Below are positions 11,018 through 23,367 of a stretch of 64,000 nt of DNA, piece by piece. Both the position numbers and the translations under genes were made by a program. The notes beneath the pieces are model-generated. The model saw only the letters and a program-made list of their open reading frames with translations. It did no database searches and was not told the DNA's origin. Source of the DNA: Asterochloris sp. CNOR1 (Eukaryota > Chlorophyta > Trebouxiophyceae > Trebouxiales > Trebouxiaceae); assembly GCA_963969365.1 (NCBI GenBank), contig OZ017762.1, positions 744,001 through 808,000 on the forward strand, read 5' to 3'. How positions within the stretch are numbered: position 1 is the stretch's first letter; each line of letters opens with the position of its first letter.

Positions 11018-14000
11018 TCATGTCTGCGGAGCCTTGCCAGACTCCCCCCTTTGAGCCCCCTTGAAGGACTTGGTGATGTCAGCAAAACGGCTGCCAAACC
11101 CTCGCATGGAACCCGAATCTGGTGAAGCCTGCGGCTGCTGCTGCTGCTGCCCTGCACCTGGCTGTGGTGTACCAGCACTGGGCGCACCCCCTGCCACCCC
11201 ATTGCCTGTCTGGTGCTGGTCAGGCGCAGCCAGGCCCTGGAAGGTGGGCATAAGCCGATTGAACAGGCGGCGGCTCCCTGCGTCTTCTCCTGGAGGTGGC
11301 AGGTGCTTTGCAGGCGCCTGCTGCTGCTGCTCTGCAAGCTGGTGCTGGTACTGGGCCAGCAGCAGGGCACGTACGTGCTGGCGCAGCTCCCCTGCAGGGC
11401 AAGGATGTGTGTGACTTGTGGCACCCCTTAGAAATCACAATGAACATCAGGGGCGGCTTTTGATGCTCTGCCAGCTGGTGGTCGAGCATTGTCAGCAGCA
11501 GGACTTGCATGTGCTGGTGCACTTCCTGCGCAGTTAGTAGTCAGGATCTGCAAGCCATGCCACTTCGTGGTGGTCAGCCGGCTATATCTGAGCTGCTATG
11601 GGCTTGCATATGGCACCTCCCCTGCATTATGTATTGAGGAGCTCAGGGCACCCTTACCTGACTCAACCAGCAGGCCAGACAGCTCCTGCCGAAGGTCAGA
11701 CTCTGCGGCTGTCAGAATGAGGCTGTGCTCTGCTGGCGCCTCCAGGGCAGCCTGCTGGCTGGGCGCCGCCAAGAACAGAGCTTCTGCCATGAGCGCCTGA
11801 ATGGAGTATGCAGGCATCTAGTCAAATTTGACAGTGAGCAGCAGAGCAAGTGAATGAGGCCAGCATCAGGCAGCAGCTGCAGCAGCATGTAGCAGCCAAG
11901 CTCTGGCTCTATGGCAAGCCTGACTTGTGCTCGGTGCAGGATGGCAAACATGAAGCAGTGCTGCTTCTTTTCTTGCTGTGCCTCGACGCTGTCTGTGAAC
12001 ACGATACGCATCTATACAGAAGCAATTGTTCACAGCAGCTCAACAGCAGTGGAGCCCTGCTGCACTGCAACAACAGCTGCACAGGACAGCCTTCAACCTA
12101 GTGAGGCGGCATGCGCTTGGCATGCAAGGCTCACCTGTAGGCGGCCGTCTAGGGTGTCCAAAACCCCCAAGGCCTGGCCTGGCTGCAGGTCAGCTGCCGT
12201 GCCAGAGGCAGCATGCTCCAGGCTGCAGGCGGCCAGGCGTTGCTGCAGCGCGGCTGCCTCCCTCAGCGCCTGCTGCTGGACTCGCAGCAGCAGGTGCAGG
12301 GCTGCACGCTCCTGCAGGCATGGTTCCAGTCTTGAGTCTCCTGATATGGGATGTCAGCAGCAGTGGGTACAGGGCAGCTCCTGCTGTCATGCTTCATGTC
12401 ATGAGCAAGTGACACAAAGTGCATGCACCAATACATGCAGTGCAACTGCCTCCCTCTGCGCAAGCTCCTGTAAGGGGCTCTGCCACTGCAGTCCAGCACC
12501 ATTCACAGAGAGCAGATCTGCCGCACGGCCCAGTACAGCGCCCCACCTGGCTGACAGCCACAGCGCTGTCTGCAGGCGGCTCGGGGACCAGCTGTGGAGC
12601 GCTGCTGCTCTGGTCCGACCCAGTTGCTGCTGAAGCGCGGCCCGAGGCATCCCCTGCGTTGGGGCCTGCCTCAGCTTCTGGAGCAGCAGCAGGCCCAGCG
12701 TTGGTGACCGGGACAGTACCTCGCAGCATGCTGTCAGGCATGCTGCCCCCAGAGTCCCTCTCTGCTGGGGGACTCGCAGCAGCTGCTGGGCTGGCCTGTG
12801 CCTGTGCCTCTGTCGGGGGCGCAATGTGCTGGGGCCTCCTGCCGGCTGCCAAGAGGTCGCCACCAGAAGCAGCATCCTGCGCATGCACGGCAGCGCCCGC
12901 AGTGGCAGCACCTGCTTGGGGCTCCAGCCGAGCGGCCAGCAGCTCTTGCAGCTGCTGATGTGTCTCACGTGCGTCCCGCAGCTCAGCAGCCTGCATGTCA
13001 GATCAGGACCAGGTTCACCAGCAGTGATGGAAGCCAGTGCCCAATGCACCTTTGCAAAGATATAGGTTTGCCAGAGTGCACCAGGGCGACTGCAGGTCAG
13101 GCAACTGAGCTCTATCCTCCAGCTGGGGCAGCTACTTCCTGAAGATACATGTACTTGTCAGAGTCCACCAGGGCAGCTGCAGACCAGGGGACTGGCCTGC
13201 ACTGAGCCTGGCTGACCTGCTGTGCCAACTGCTGCTGGAACTCCTCCTGCTGCCTGTGCAGCTGGTCTGCGAGCTGCTGCGCAGAGGCGGCCTGGTCGCA
13301 CTTGGCCTCCAGTGCCTTGCGTAGGGACTTGACTTCCTTGGCCAGCAGCTGCAACAGGGATGGGAGGCACAGTAAAGAGGCAACACATGTTGAGAAATAG
13401 AAGGACTGCGCAGAAAGTGGACATCCTGACCAGCAGCTGCAGGGAAGGCCTCTCTGGCTGGGACAGCATGGTCTTTTCGCTTCCCTGACAAGCAGGTCCA
13501 GCACAGATAGCTCAGCACACAGCATGGCCTCCACCTTTTCTGGTGAGCAATGCACATACCTAACTCAGCGGCCACAAGCGGCCTTTGGCCAGGGCCCAGC
13601 ATCGTGAAGGTGCAATACAGGCGTTGTGGACCACAATATGGTCAGGTGTGCCCTGTGGCAAGCCTGGCCCACAGCCTGTCTGGCAAGCAAGCAACAACGA
13701 TCTGGTGCGCAACCTGCACAGCAAGTGCACAAGGCGATGATCGCTGCCTGCAGCTCTTGGTTGGGCACCTCGTGCACAGGAGATGATGAAGGCGCCAGCT
13801 GTTACCCAGTGTTGATGCGATCAGAGAGGGCACACCCCTGCAGGGCTGACCTTCTTATCAGCTCTAGACTGTTGCTCAGCCTGCACCATCTGCTGCCGGA
13901 CGGCAGCAAGGGCCTCCTCATGGGCTGCCGCCGCGGCCGCACCCTCCCTGGCAGCAGAGTCCACCTTGGCCTGCAGGTCTGTCTGCTCCTGGCTGGCTGC

Positions 14001-17000
14001 AGCGGCCCCTGCAGAGTAGTAGAAACAGCATATCAGCAGGGCAGGTCAAAGCAAAGGGGGCGCATGCAGAGCGATGCAGCAGGTCTGGGCTGGCTGCAGC
14101 GGCCCCTGCAGACAGAGGTAAACAGCAGATCAGTGCGAGGCATGTTGCGGGAAGCAGAAGACCAACACAACTGTAGCCCTGCTGTGCAGTGTGCAGCAGG
14201 AGTCACACGCCACAGCTGCGCCTACAAAGTGGTTCAGCGTCACAGGCTGCAAGCCATCAGTACTCATGAACTGAGCATGCTGCCAGGAGTGCAGCAAGAG
14301 TGACCAAGTGCCCTGGCTGCAGCTGCCCCTGGCAGTGGGTTCAGCGTCAAAGGCTGCGTACCTGCATCGGCAATGCCCACTTGTGCTGCTATAGTATGTT
14401 TCTGCACCTGCAGGGGTTCCTCAACACCCTTGCAGGTTACGCCAGGTCAAGAGCAGCAGCACTGGTGCCTCACACCTGACGTTGCTGCCGTCAGGCTCGC
14501 CTGCGCCTGTGCAGCTTGAGCCCGAGCCTGGCTGGCCTCAGTCCTAGCCGCATCAAGATCACGCTGCAGACCTGCCACCTGCTCTTGCATCTGAGCCTGC
14601 TCAGTTCCAGCAGCCGCAGCCTGCTGCCTCCCGCTGGCAGCCTGCTGCTGGGCCTGGGCCAGCTCAGCTTGCAGGGACTGAAGCTGGGCAGCGCTGGCGG
14701 CCAGCTGTTGCTGCAAGCTGGCCACCTGACTGCTCTCCTGCAGGCGGATGGACGATGACTTTTGGACAAAATGGTTGTGTGTCCCACCAGTGGCGCACAA
14801 GTCAATGTGATGTGCTCTGCAGGCATCGGCTATCCAGGACATAAGCCAGCTCGCTTGCAGGGACTGCAGCAAAGCAGCACTGGCCGCCTAATTTGCTGCA
14901 AGTACAGGGCAGTCACAGGCAATGGAGTGCTTGCCGTTGGTAGCGAGTCAAGACACTTTGTTGTGCGCCCCCATGGAAGGCCTCATGCAATCCTGAGCTC
15001 ATCACGGAAGTTTAATTCCAGCAGAATGTTCAGATGCACTCACCTCCTGCAGATCATTTTCAAGCTGTGCCTCTCTGAGACCTCCATCCTCGCCCTGGGC
15101 GTCCTCCAGCTCCAGAATGCGCACTGTCAGTGCCTGTCGAGCGTGCTGCTCTGCATTGATGGTCTCCACCGCATCCTGCGGCACAACCTGAGTCAACTCT
15201 TTCTTCAAACTGAAGCTATCAGCGCCTGGCAGGACTGCTGCTTTGCAGCGATGGTCTCTACAGCATCCTGCAGCCACTCAAGAGCAGCAATGCATCCAAC
15301 ACCAGCCTGGAAGATACGGCAACTCATGCTCATGCAGTGGCCACCCCAGCCTGAGCGGCTGGAGCACATGCAGCTGCTTCTCTTCTCCGTCTGCTGCAGG
15401 CAGACACAAGAATAGGCGAAGCTGTTGCACAAGCATCACGCCCACCTGAAGGTCTGCGCTGGCTGTGGCCAGCTGCTGCTGCAGCAGGTGCAGCTGCCTC
15501 TTCACTCCCACACGCTGCTCTACATGCAGCCCCAGGCGCATGTTGCTGACTGGTTCTTGGGCAGCTCCGCTCTCTGACACACTTCGAACTGATGGCATTG
15601 GTGGTAGACCAGCTGCAGGCCAGTATCAGCATGTTGAAACCCCCGGGCATCATCATATTTCAGGGCACTGGCGATCAGGCTGGCTGGCTGCTTGGCCTGG
15701 TTTGATTAGCCGAGAGCACTAAGACAGAGGCATTACCGGACTCAGTCAGCCCCTTTACAGCAAGCAGCCTGTGGCCTGCAAAAACATGCATTCCTCAGCG
15801 TGAGTCAGGCAGTGTACCCCATTGCTGCCACCAAGCAGCCAAGCACTTTCAAGAAGTTTCAAGTGCTTGCCAGTCGTGGTACTCATCCCCTCAGCAGCAG
15901 CAGCCCTCAGCTGTACCTGTGCCCGTGCTGCGCCTGTTGCCCAAGCTGCTGGCTGCAGGAGGCCGCGGCAGTGAAGCAGCACCTGCGGGCGGCGGCTGTG
16001 ACATGGCTCGCGCCATGAAGTCAGCAGCTGAGCCCGCCTGCACCTCTGTGCCTGCAGCAGCAACTTGAGGTGGAACCAAAGTGCACTTTGATCAGCTTAT
16101 ATACACATGATTGGTTCTCATTGTGTTAGGCGCAGGCGCTTGTCGATGGCCCAGACACTCTTGAAAGCATCCCTGTGCAAGAGTTGCCAGGCAGGCAGCG
16201 GCTGCCAACATGACTCTAGTCAAGAGGTCTGCAGCTGAGCCTGCCTGTGCCTCTGGGTCTGCAGTGCAAGCGAGACTGGAGGCTTGACTTGCTTAGCTCC
16301 AGTACAGTCATTTGAGGCGCAGGCAACAGGTCAGGCATTGTATTGCTTTCACTTCTGAGCTGCTGTGCAGGGCACGCTGGGTGCCCAGACTCAGGCAGCC
16401 ACTGGACAGTGCCTGTGTATGAGATGCCGGCAGGACTACTGTTCACCGCACATGCAGTTGCATTCCCTGCACGGTGGGAGCAGCCCGCGCTACCCTGCCG
16501 TGGACAACATGTTCTGCCAACAGAAAGATGCTGCCACATGTACTCTTCCCTCAAGAAATTGCACTTGTTACTTGCAGCAGGCTATCAGGCATAGATCTGA
16601 GGTGATCAGAGATCCTCCCCACAAAGTTCTGCTGTGTGCGCCCAGCACCTCTTCCACAATGCCATGCTGTGTACGCTCACCTGCGCTGGGGCCCGACACC
16701 TCGCTGAGATTGTCTGCGTGGTCGCCCAGCCCTGAGCTGCCCCCCTCAGACATGGCGTAGCTATCGGTGCCCGTCCTGGAGGCACTGGCAGACGGCGCAG
16801 GAGAGGGCTGCACCCTGCGGCCAGCATGGGCCAGCAGGTAAGTGCGCAGGAAGCCATGGGCTTGCAAGAGCATGCGGCTCTTGTGTTTGAAGCGTGCTCC
16901 AGCCCACCTTCAAACGACGCAGCAGTGCTTGCAAGCGAAGCAGATCAGCACCTTCCTGCCGGCATGTGGGCATAGCTGACGTAAATGACAGTGATGGGCT

Positions 17001-18055
17001 CAGCCCTGCCCTTGCTCCTTCCCAGGGGATGTGCAGCAGTGATGCCTGTGTGCTCGCCTTGCAGACAAGCACACTGCGCAGAGAGGTAGCTTCATGCAGC
17101 TCGCACCTTCTCAACTATCACCTCACCCTTGCATCAGCTTGACTGCCCCTTCAATGAAGCCTCTGTTCAGGCCTCTGTTCAGAGTGGCCTGAGGCTTGAT
17201 GACTAGCATGGCTGCTCCCTCAATGCAGCTGCAGCCCTGAACTCAAGGCAAGTTTGGAGCCAGGGACCCTACCTCTGCACAAGCTTGGCTGCCTCGCTGA
17301 GCTCAAGGAAATTGTTCAGCATGCGGCTGCGTGCAACCTCCCCATCCGCTATCAGCTTCCACAGCCAGGCCTCCAGCTCCTGGCGCCGTCGCTCTATCTG
17401 TTCAGGCTTCCTGTTGACGCCAAACAGCGCGCGCCGCAGGGGCATCCCCTTGGCAGACATCTTCTTAGCTCCCAGCTCCTCCTTCAACTGAAGCAGCGCA
17501 GGAATAGCTTGAGGCCTGAGGCAACACCCAGTAGACGTCGAAGACACAGGTGTCCATGGTTGTGCATTCTGCATCCGCATAGGTGCAGCGCACCCTCGAA
17601 AAGAGCTTGGTGAAGTGGCTGAATCGCCGCAGCACGCTACGTGTTCTCGGGGGTGCAGCTGCTTTGGGGGGCAACACCTTGACCTCCACTCGATAGAACT
17701 GCAGCGCAAGAGGGTGAAATGAGTGCAAGCAGCAGACGAGAGCATCCAATGCCAGGCGCCCCCTTGAGCAGGTGCCCTGTTGAGGCTATGCTAGCATTGC
17801 AATGGGATCTGGAGCGGATGAGACCAGCATGTGATGTTGCGTAAGCAGCTGCGGGCATCTTTGGCTGACCATTTGCTGCAATGCATCAAGGAATAGTGGC
17901 AAATCAGGACCACCTTCTTAGGGCAGGCTGACTGCAGGAGCTCTGGCTGAGTGCAGGTGCATGAGGACCCTCACCACCACCAAGTCATCCCCTTCTAGAG
18001 TTGTCTGCGTCCACGATGGGATTGTGACGCTGAATTGCCATCCAGCCCCTGCCAT
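11018..18055 (-). CDS. EREX-like PX-domain coiled-coil protein (endosomal Rab5 effector type)
   Basis: Plant EREX proteins bind PI3P through a PX domain and act with canonical RAB5 in vacuolar trafficking. Here the first three exons give the PX signature: 18055-17975 (MAGAGWQFSVTIPSW, as in plant GWSYCVTIPSW), 17698-17594 (FYRVEV, then RSVLRRFSHFTKLF) and 17487-17273 (PPK-equivalent region, then ERRRQELEAWLWKLI and ARSRMLNNFLEL). They join in phase 0. Later exons (about 16815-16680, 15590-15448, 15215-15049, 14755-14475, 13990-13850, 13348-13217, 12990-12551, 12320-12136, 11805-11658, 11391-11018) encode Ala/Gln-rich coiled coil, an Ala/Pro/Ser-rich linker and a C-terminus with GFGSRFADITKSFKG before the stop at 11018. 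An upstream N-terminal exon may exist, since plant EREX has extra residues before GW. It shares a 70 bp upstream gap with the divergent UPP gene. PX assignment is strong; the EREX subfamily is inferred. Confidence 0.75.
11467..11533 (-). repeat. Exon-edge echo of the last EREX-like exon
   Basis: A 67 bp gap-free copy of 11331-11397 (acceptor plus the first 20 codons of the last exon). By eye 47 of 67 positions agree, including the AG of the acceptor. Confidence 0.85.
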
Positions 18056-18125
18056 GACCACACTCCAAGATACCTGCCTCAATTCCAAGCCGGCCTGATG
18101 CGCGATCGGTATTTGATATGGGCAG
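18056..18125. promoter_or_regulatory. 70 bp head-to-head intergenic region, EREX-like / UPP
   Basis: The proposed start codons of the two divergent genes are only 70 bp apart, so both promoters or 5' UTRs must share or overlap this segment. No TATA box or clear motif is visible. If either gene has a further 5' exon the gap changes. Confidence 0.4.
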
Positions 18126-20263
<2,138 letters not shown>

Positions 20264-20414
20264 GACTGCTCAATTCAATGAGCCGTCATCAAGTTTCAAA
20301 CATACTACACTGGCTACGAGAGTAATTGATATTATGACAATCGCAATCCTGTCACATGCTGGGCTGATTGTGTGCTGGGGCCAGCTTTGTGACAGACATA
20401 TACAAAATGCAGAT

Positions 20415-20440
20415 CGTCATTGATCAGAAGATCAATGACG
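20415..20440. repeat. 11 bp perfect hairpin in the UPP / methyltransferase convergent gap
   Basis: CGTCATTGATC (20415-20425) pairs perfectly with GATCAATGACG (20430-20440) across the loop AGAA. It lies between the UPP stop (20263) and the stop of the convergent methyltransferase gene (20492), so it may fall in either 3' UTR. Confidence 0.75.
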
Positions 20441-20491
20441 TCCTGCAACTACCACACACGCTTAGCAACTGAACAGCCTAGGCAAAGTTAC

Positions 20492-23188
20492 TCAAACAGT
20501 GCATACCCAACTCACCTTACTGCCTGGTGTAAAAGGGCCCTGGATGTGTGGTGGTAACACTGCAGTCTGCTGCTGTCCTAGGCTGCAGGCACCTGCTGCT
20601 GCCTCATGTGCAGGTGCCAAACCCCTTGGCCCTGTGGCTGGCTTGTAGATGCCCTCAGGCTGAGGTTGCTTTGCAGGTGGGGTACTGTCGACAGGTAGAT
20701 CTTCAGAAGCTGCAGTCAATATGCTCATCAGGAATATGTCAGGCAAAGGCGCAACGCTAGCACATGCCTGGGCAACCTTGCAATCAATGACACCTTGCTG
20801 CTACGGGCCCATCACCCAGAAGCAGGAAACACCTTTTTGCCGGAACTTGCATCAATGGCATCTCACAGGGTGCCCCACCTGCATAATGATCTGTATCGCG
20901 CCATGGCTGCTCAGAACCTGCAGCCTCCATACGCTGCATGACGTTCTGCTGTGCAGGTGCAGCACTGGTCTTTGGGGCAGTTGTGACAGTCTTCCCTTGC
21001 ACAGGCAGCTCTGAGGAAGGCTGTGCTTCTGAGGGCGCTGTTTGATGTTGTGTGGCATCCCGCTGGCCGTGCACATATTGCTTGCCTGCAAGCAAGCTGA
21101 GCACATGTGAGGATATGACAACCATTGATGAGTGTGCAGCCACTGATATAGGAAAACATGCTGGCAGGTTTTAAAACCAGGCACTGACAAATTCTAGCAA
21201 TCTTGCAAAATGGAAGTCCTGCTTGCTCAGTGGACCTCCACACACTGGCATGCAGGCAGGACTTGCAGCAATGGAGCCATCTTACAGCAGGCACAGATAC
21301 GTGGCGCCTGTTGCCCGCCACTGTGCTGTGCAAATTGCAAAACCTTCCTGCTGCAGCATCGAGGTCCACAGACTCCACCCGAGCCTCTGAGACTGCAGAC
21401 AACTCATCAGCAGACGGCTCTGTTGCTGCCACTGCCATGGCAGCTGACCCATCAGCAACTGAGGCTTCTGGCACCTCATCAGATGGCACTCCTGCTGCCG
21501 CTTCTACTGCAGCAACTGGCCCTCCCTTACAGTGGGCCAGCAACTTCCTAGCTTTGGCAGCCTTGCTCTTAGGGCTGTGGCTTGATAGAATGCGCAGCTT
21601 CTCTATAGTGTAGATGGCCACTGTCCAGCCGAAGTCTGGGTCATCTGCATGGCAGGCCCTGGCTGCAGTGTTATGAGCAGTTGAGACTAGGAGTGCCCTG
21701 AGGGCACTGCAGCACGTGCTCCGTGAGCACCTCAACAGCTGATGGAGTCAGCCAAATCTGGAGTCAGCCAAATCGGGCAAGCTTGAGGTAATTGCAAGTG
21801 CAGAAAGACAGACAGTCAGATGCACTGTTACCCAAAAATGGGTTGTGTTGGACAGGCGGCGACAGAAGTGTGCTTGCCTAGACGGGGCAGCCGGGAGCCA
21901 GGGCTGCCGTATGTGACCTCGATGAGGCACCCGCCTGGCCTGAGCACCCTGCAGTGGCAAGCACAGGTGATGCCTTCAGCACAGCCTCCAATATGCCCAG
22001 AACGTGGTCTGTTGTGTGGCTTGTGGCCAGCTAGAGAGCAACACAAAGTGTGTGCAGACTGGTCGGATAGGCAGCGGCTAGTGCCACACACCCACCTGCT
22101 GGCCTCCTGCAGCATGTCATCCACATTGGTGTCTGCCTGGTCCCCACACATGAGCGCGTCCAGTGTGCCCTTGTCCAGCACAGCATCAAAGAAGGCTGTA
22201 GGGTACTGCGGCATGTTCCTGCAGAGCACAAGATTTTAGTTGGTACAAATGCTGCACCACTGCTGCGGAAGCCTTGCTGTGTCTTCCTGCCTGCTCCAAG
22301 GTGGGCATTGGCTGAGAACTGTAGGTGCAAGCGGCTTTGGACCTCTGGAGCTCACCTGACGTCTGCCACCTCATATTGCAGCATGGGCAGGCCCTGCAGG
22401 GGGTGCAGCAGCGACGTGATAGCACCAGCAGGCAGCTGGCAATGCAGTGAGCCAGACTGACACATGCAGCAGCCAGGCTCCTCTAGGAGACAGCCACATA
22501 CAATAAATGTAAGCTCGCTCAACAGAGCACGCTCCTGACCTCATGTTTGAGACTCAGGTCTGCAATTGCGGTCGGGCTGAAGTCGACGCTGATAATGGGC
22601 CCAGTGTAGCCAGACATGGCCATGTCCAGCTGCAGCTCAGAGTTGCCTACTCCAAGCTGCAGAGGGCAGCCATGCATTCCGTCAAATCGTATGGACAGAG
22701 CAAATCAACAAAGACTCTGGGCCAGTGAGTGCAGCTCTGAGCTGCCCACGCAAATCTGGGGTGGCTGACCACAGTATGTTATTCCAAGGGAGGCTGCTGG
22801 AGGAAAACTGAGCCTCTGCCGGTCTCAGGCAGTGCATGATACTTGAGAAAGGAGCAAGAGTGCTGGACGCAGGTGCAGGAGGCTACTGCTGGCGCCACAT
22901 CAACCTCCAGGGTGCCCTGACGGGGCACCTGCAAAATCTTGGCATCGTGAGGGACATGTGCCTCAACGAGCGCGCTGAGCTCCCTCCAGGACTGCAGGAG
23001 TCTCAATGATCATGCCGAGTGTCTGCAGAGCTGGCTTCAATGCAGGGCGCGCACATGGGTACATGGGTCTGCGCTGCAGCATGGCACTTGCACGACAATG
23101 AAAGCCGCCATACCTGGTACCAATCAAAGCTGCCCTCTGACTTGGAATACCTGGCCTCCCAGAAGCTCCGTTTGGAGTCTGCATGCAT
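20492..23188 (-). CDS. EEF1AKMT4/METTL13-type SAM-dependent methyltransferase
   Basis: This is a class I methyltransferase of the family that methylates elongation factor 1A lysines; the exact substrate is not deducible. Exons on the minus strand: 23188-23114 (SFWEARYSKSEGSFDWYQ, the family's Y/FW-(D/E)-x-RY...DWY start), 22991-22929, 22656-22540 (motif I LGVGNSELQ, then SVDFSPTAI), 22435-22356, 22218-22096 (FFDAVLDKGTLDALM, the diagnostic post-I motif), 21948-21878 (VLRPGGCLIEVTYGSP) and 21644 to about 21344 (DDPDFGWTVAIYTIEK). All phases join. The intron after 21878 needs a GC donor (CTAG|GCAAGC). Two further exons (about 21085-20850 and 20745-20492) give a Pro/Gln/Ala-rich tail of low complexity, less certain. 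An in-frame upstream ATG at 23305 is an alternative start, but homology begins at 23188. Confidence 0.82.
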
Positions 23189-23367
23189 GAAGATGTTCAA
23201 GCACCATCTGAGGCAAGATACTGATGGTGTCAACAGATCGCTCACACTCTGGCATGTCGCTTCAGATGTGCAACAAGCTCGTGTCCTTTTGAGCAGCCCG
23301 GTCATGCCTGGTCAACGCTTGTTGCTTGCCTTCTTGGCTGACCTGTTCTGATCACCTGGACGGACTG
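23189..23367. promoter_or_regulatory. 179 bp head-to-head intergenic region, methyltransferase / COQ3
   Basis: The proposed start codons of two divergent genes flank this 179 bp segment, which should hold both promoters. No core element was recognised. If the upstream ATG at 23305 were used, the gap would shrink to 62 bp. Confidence 0.4.
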
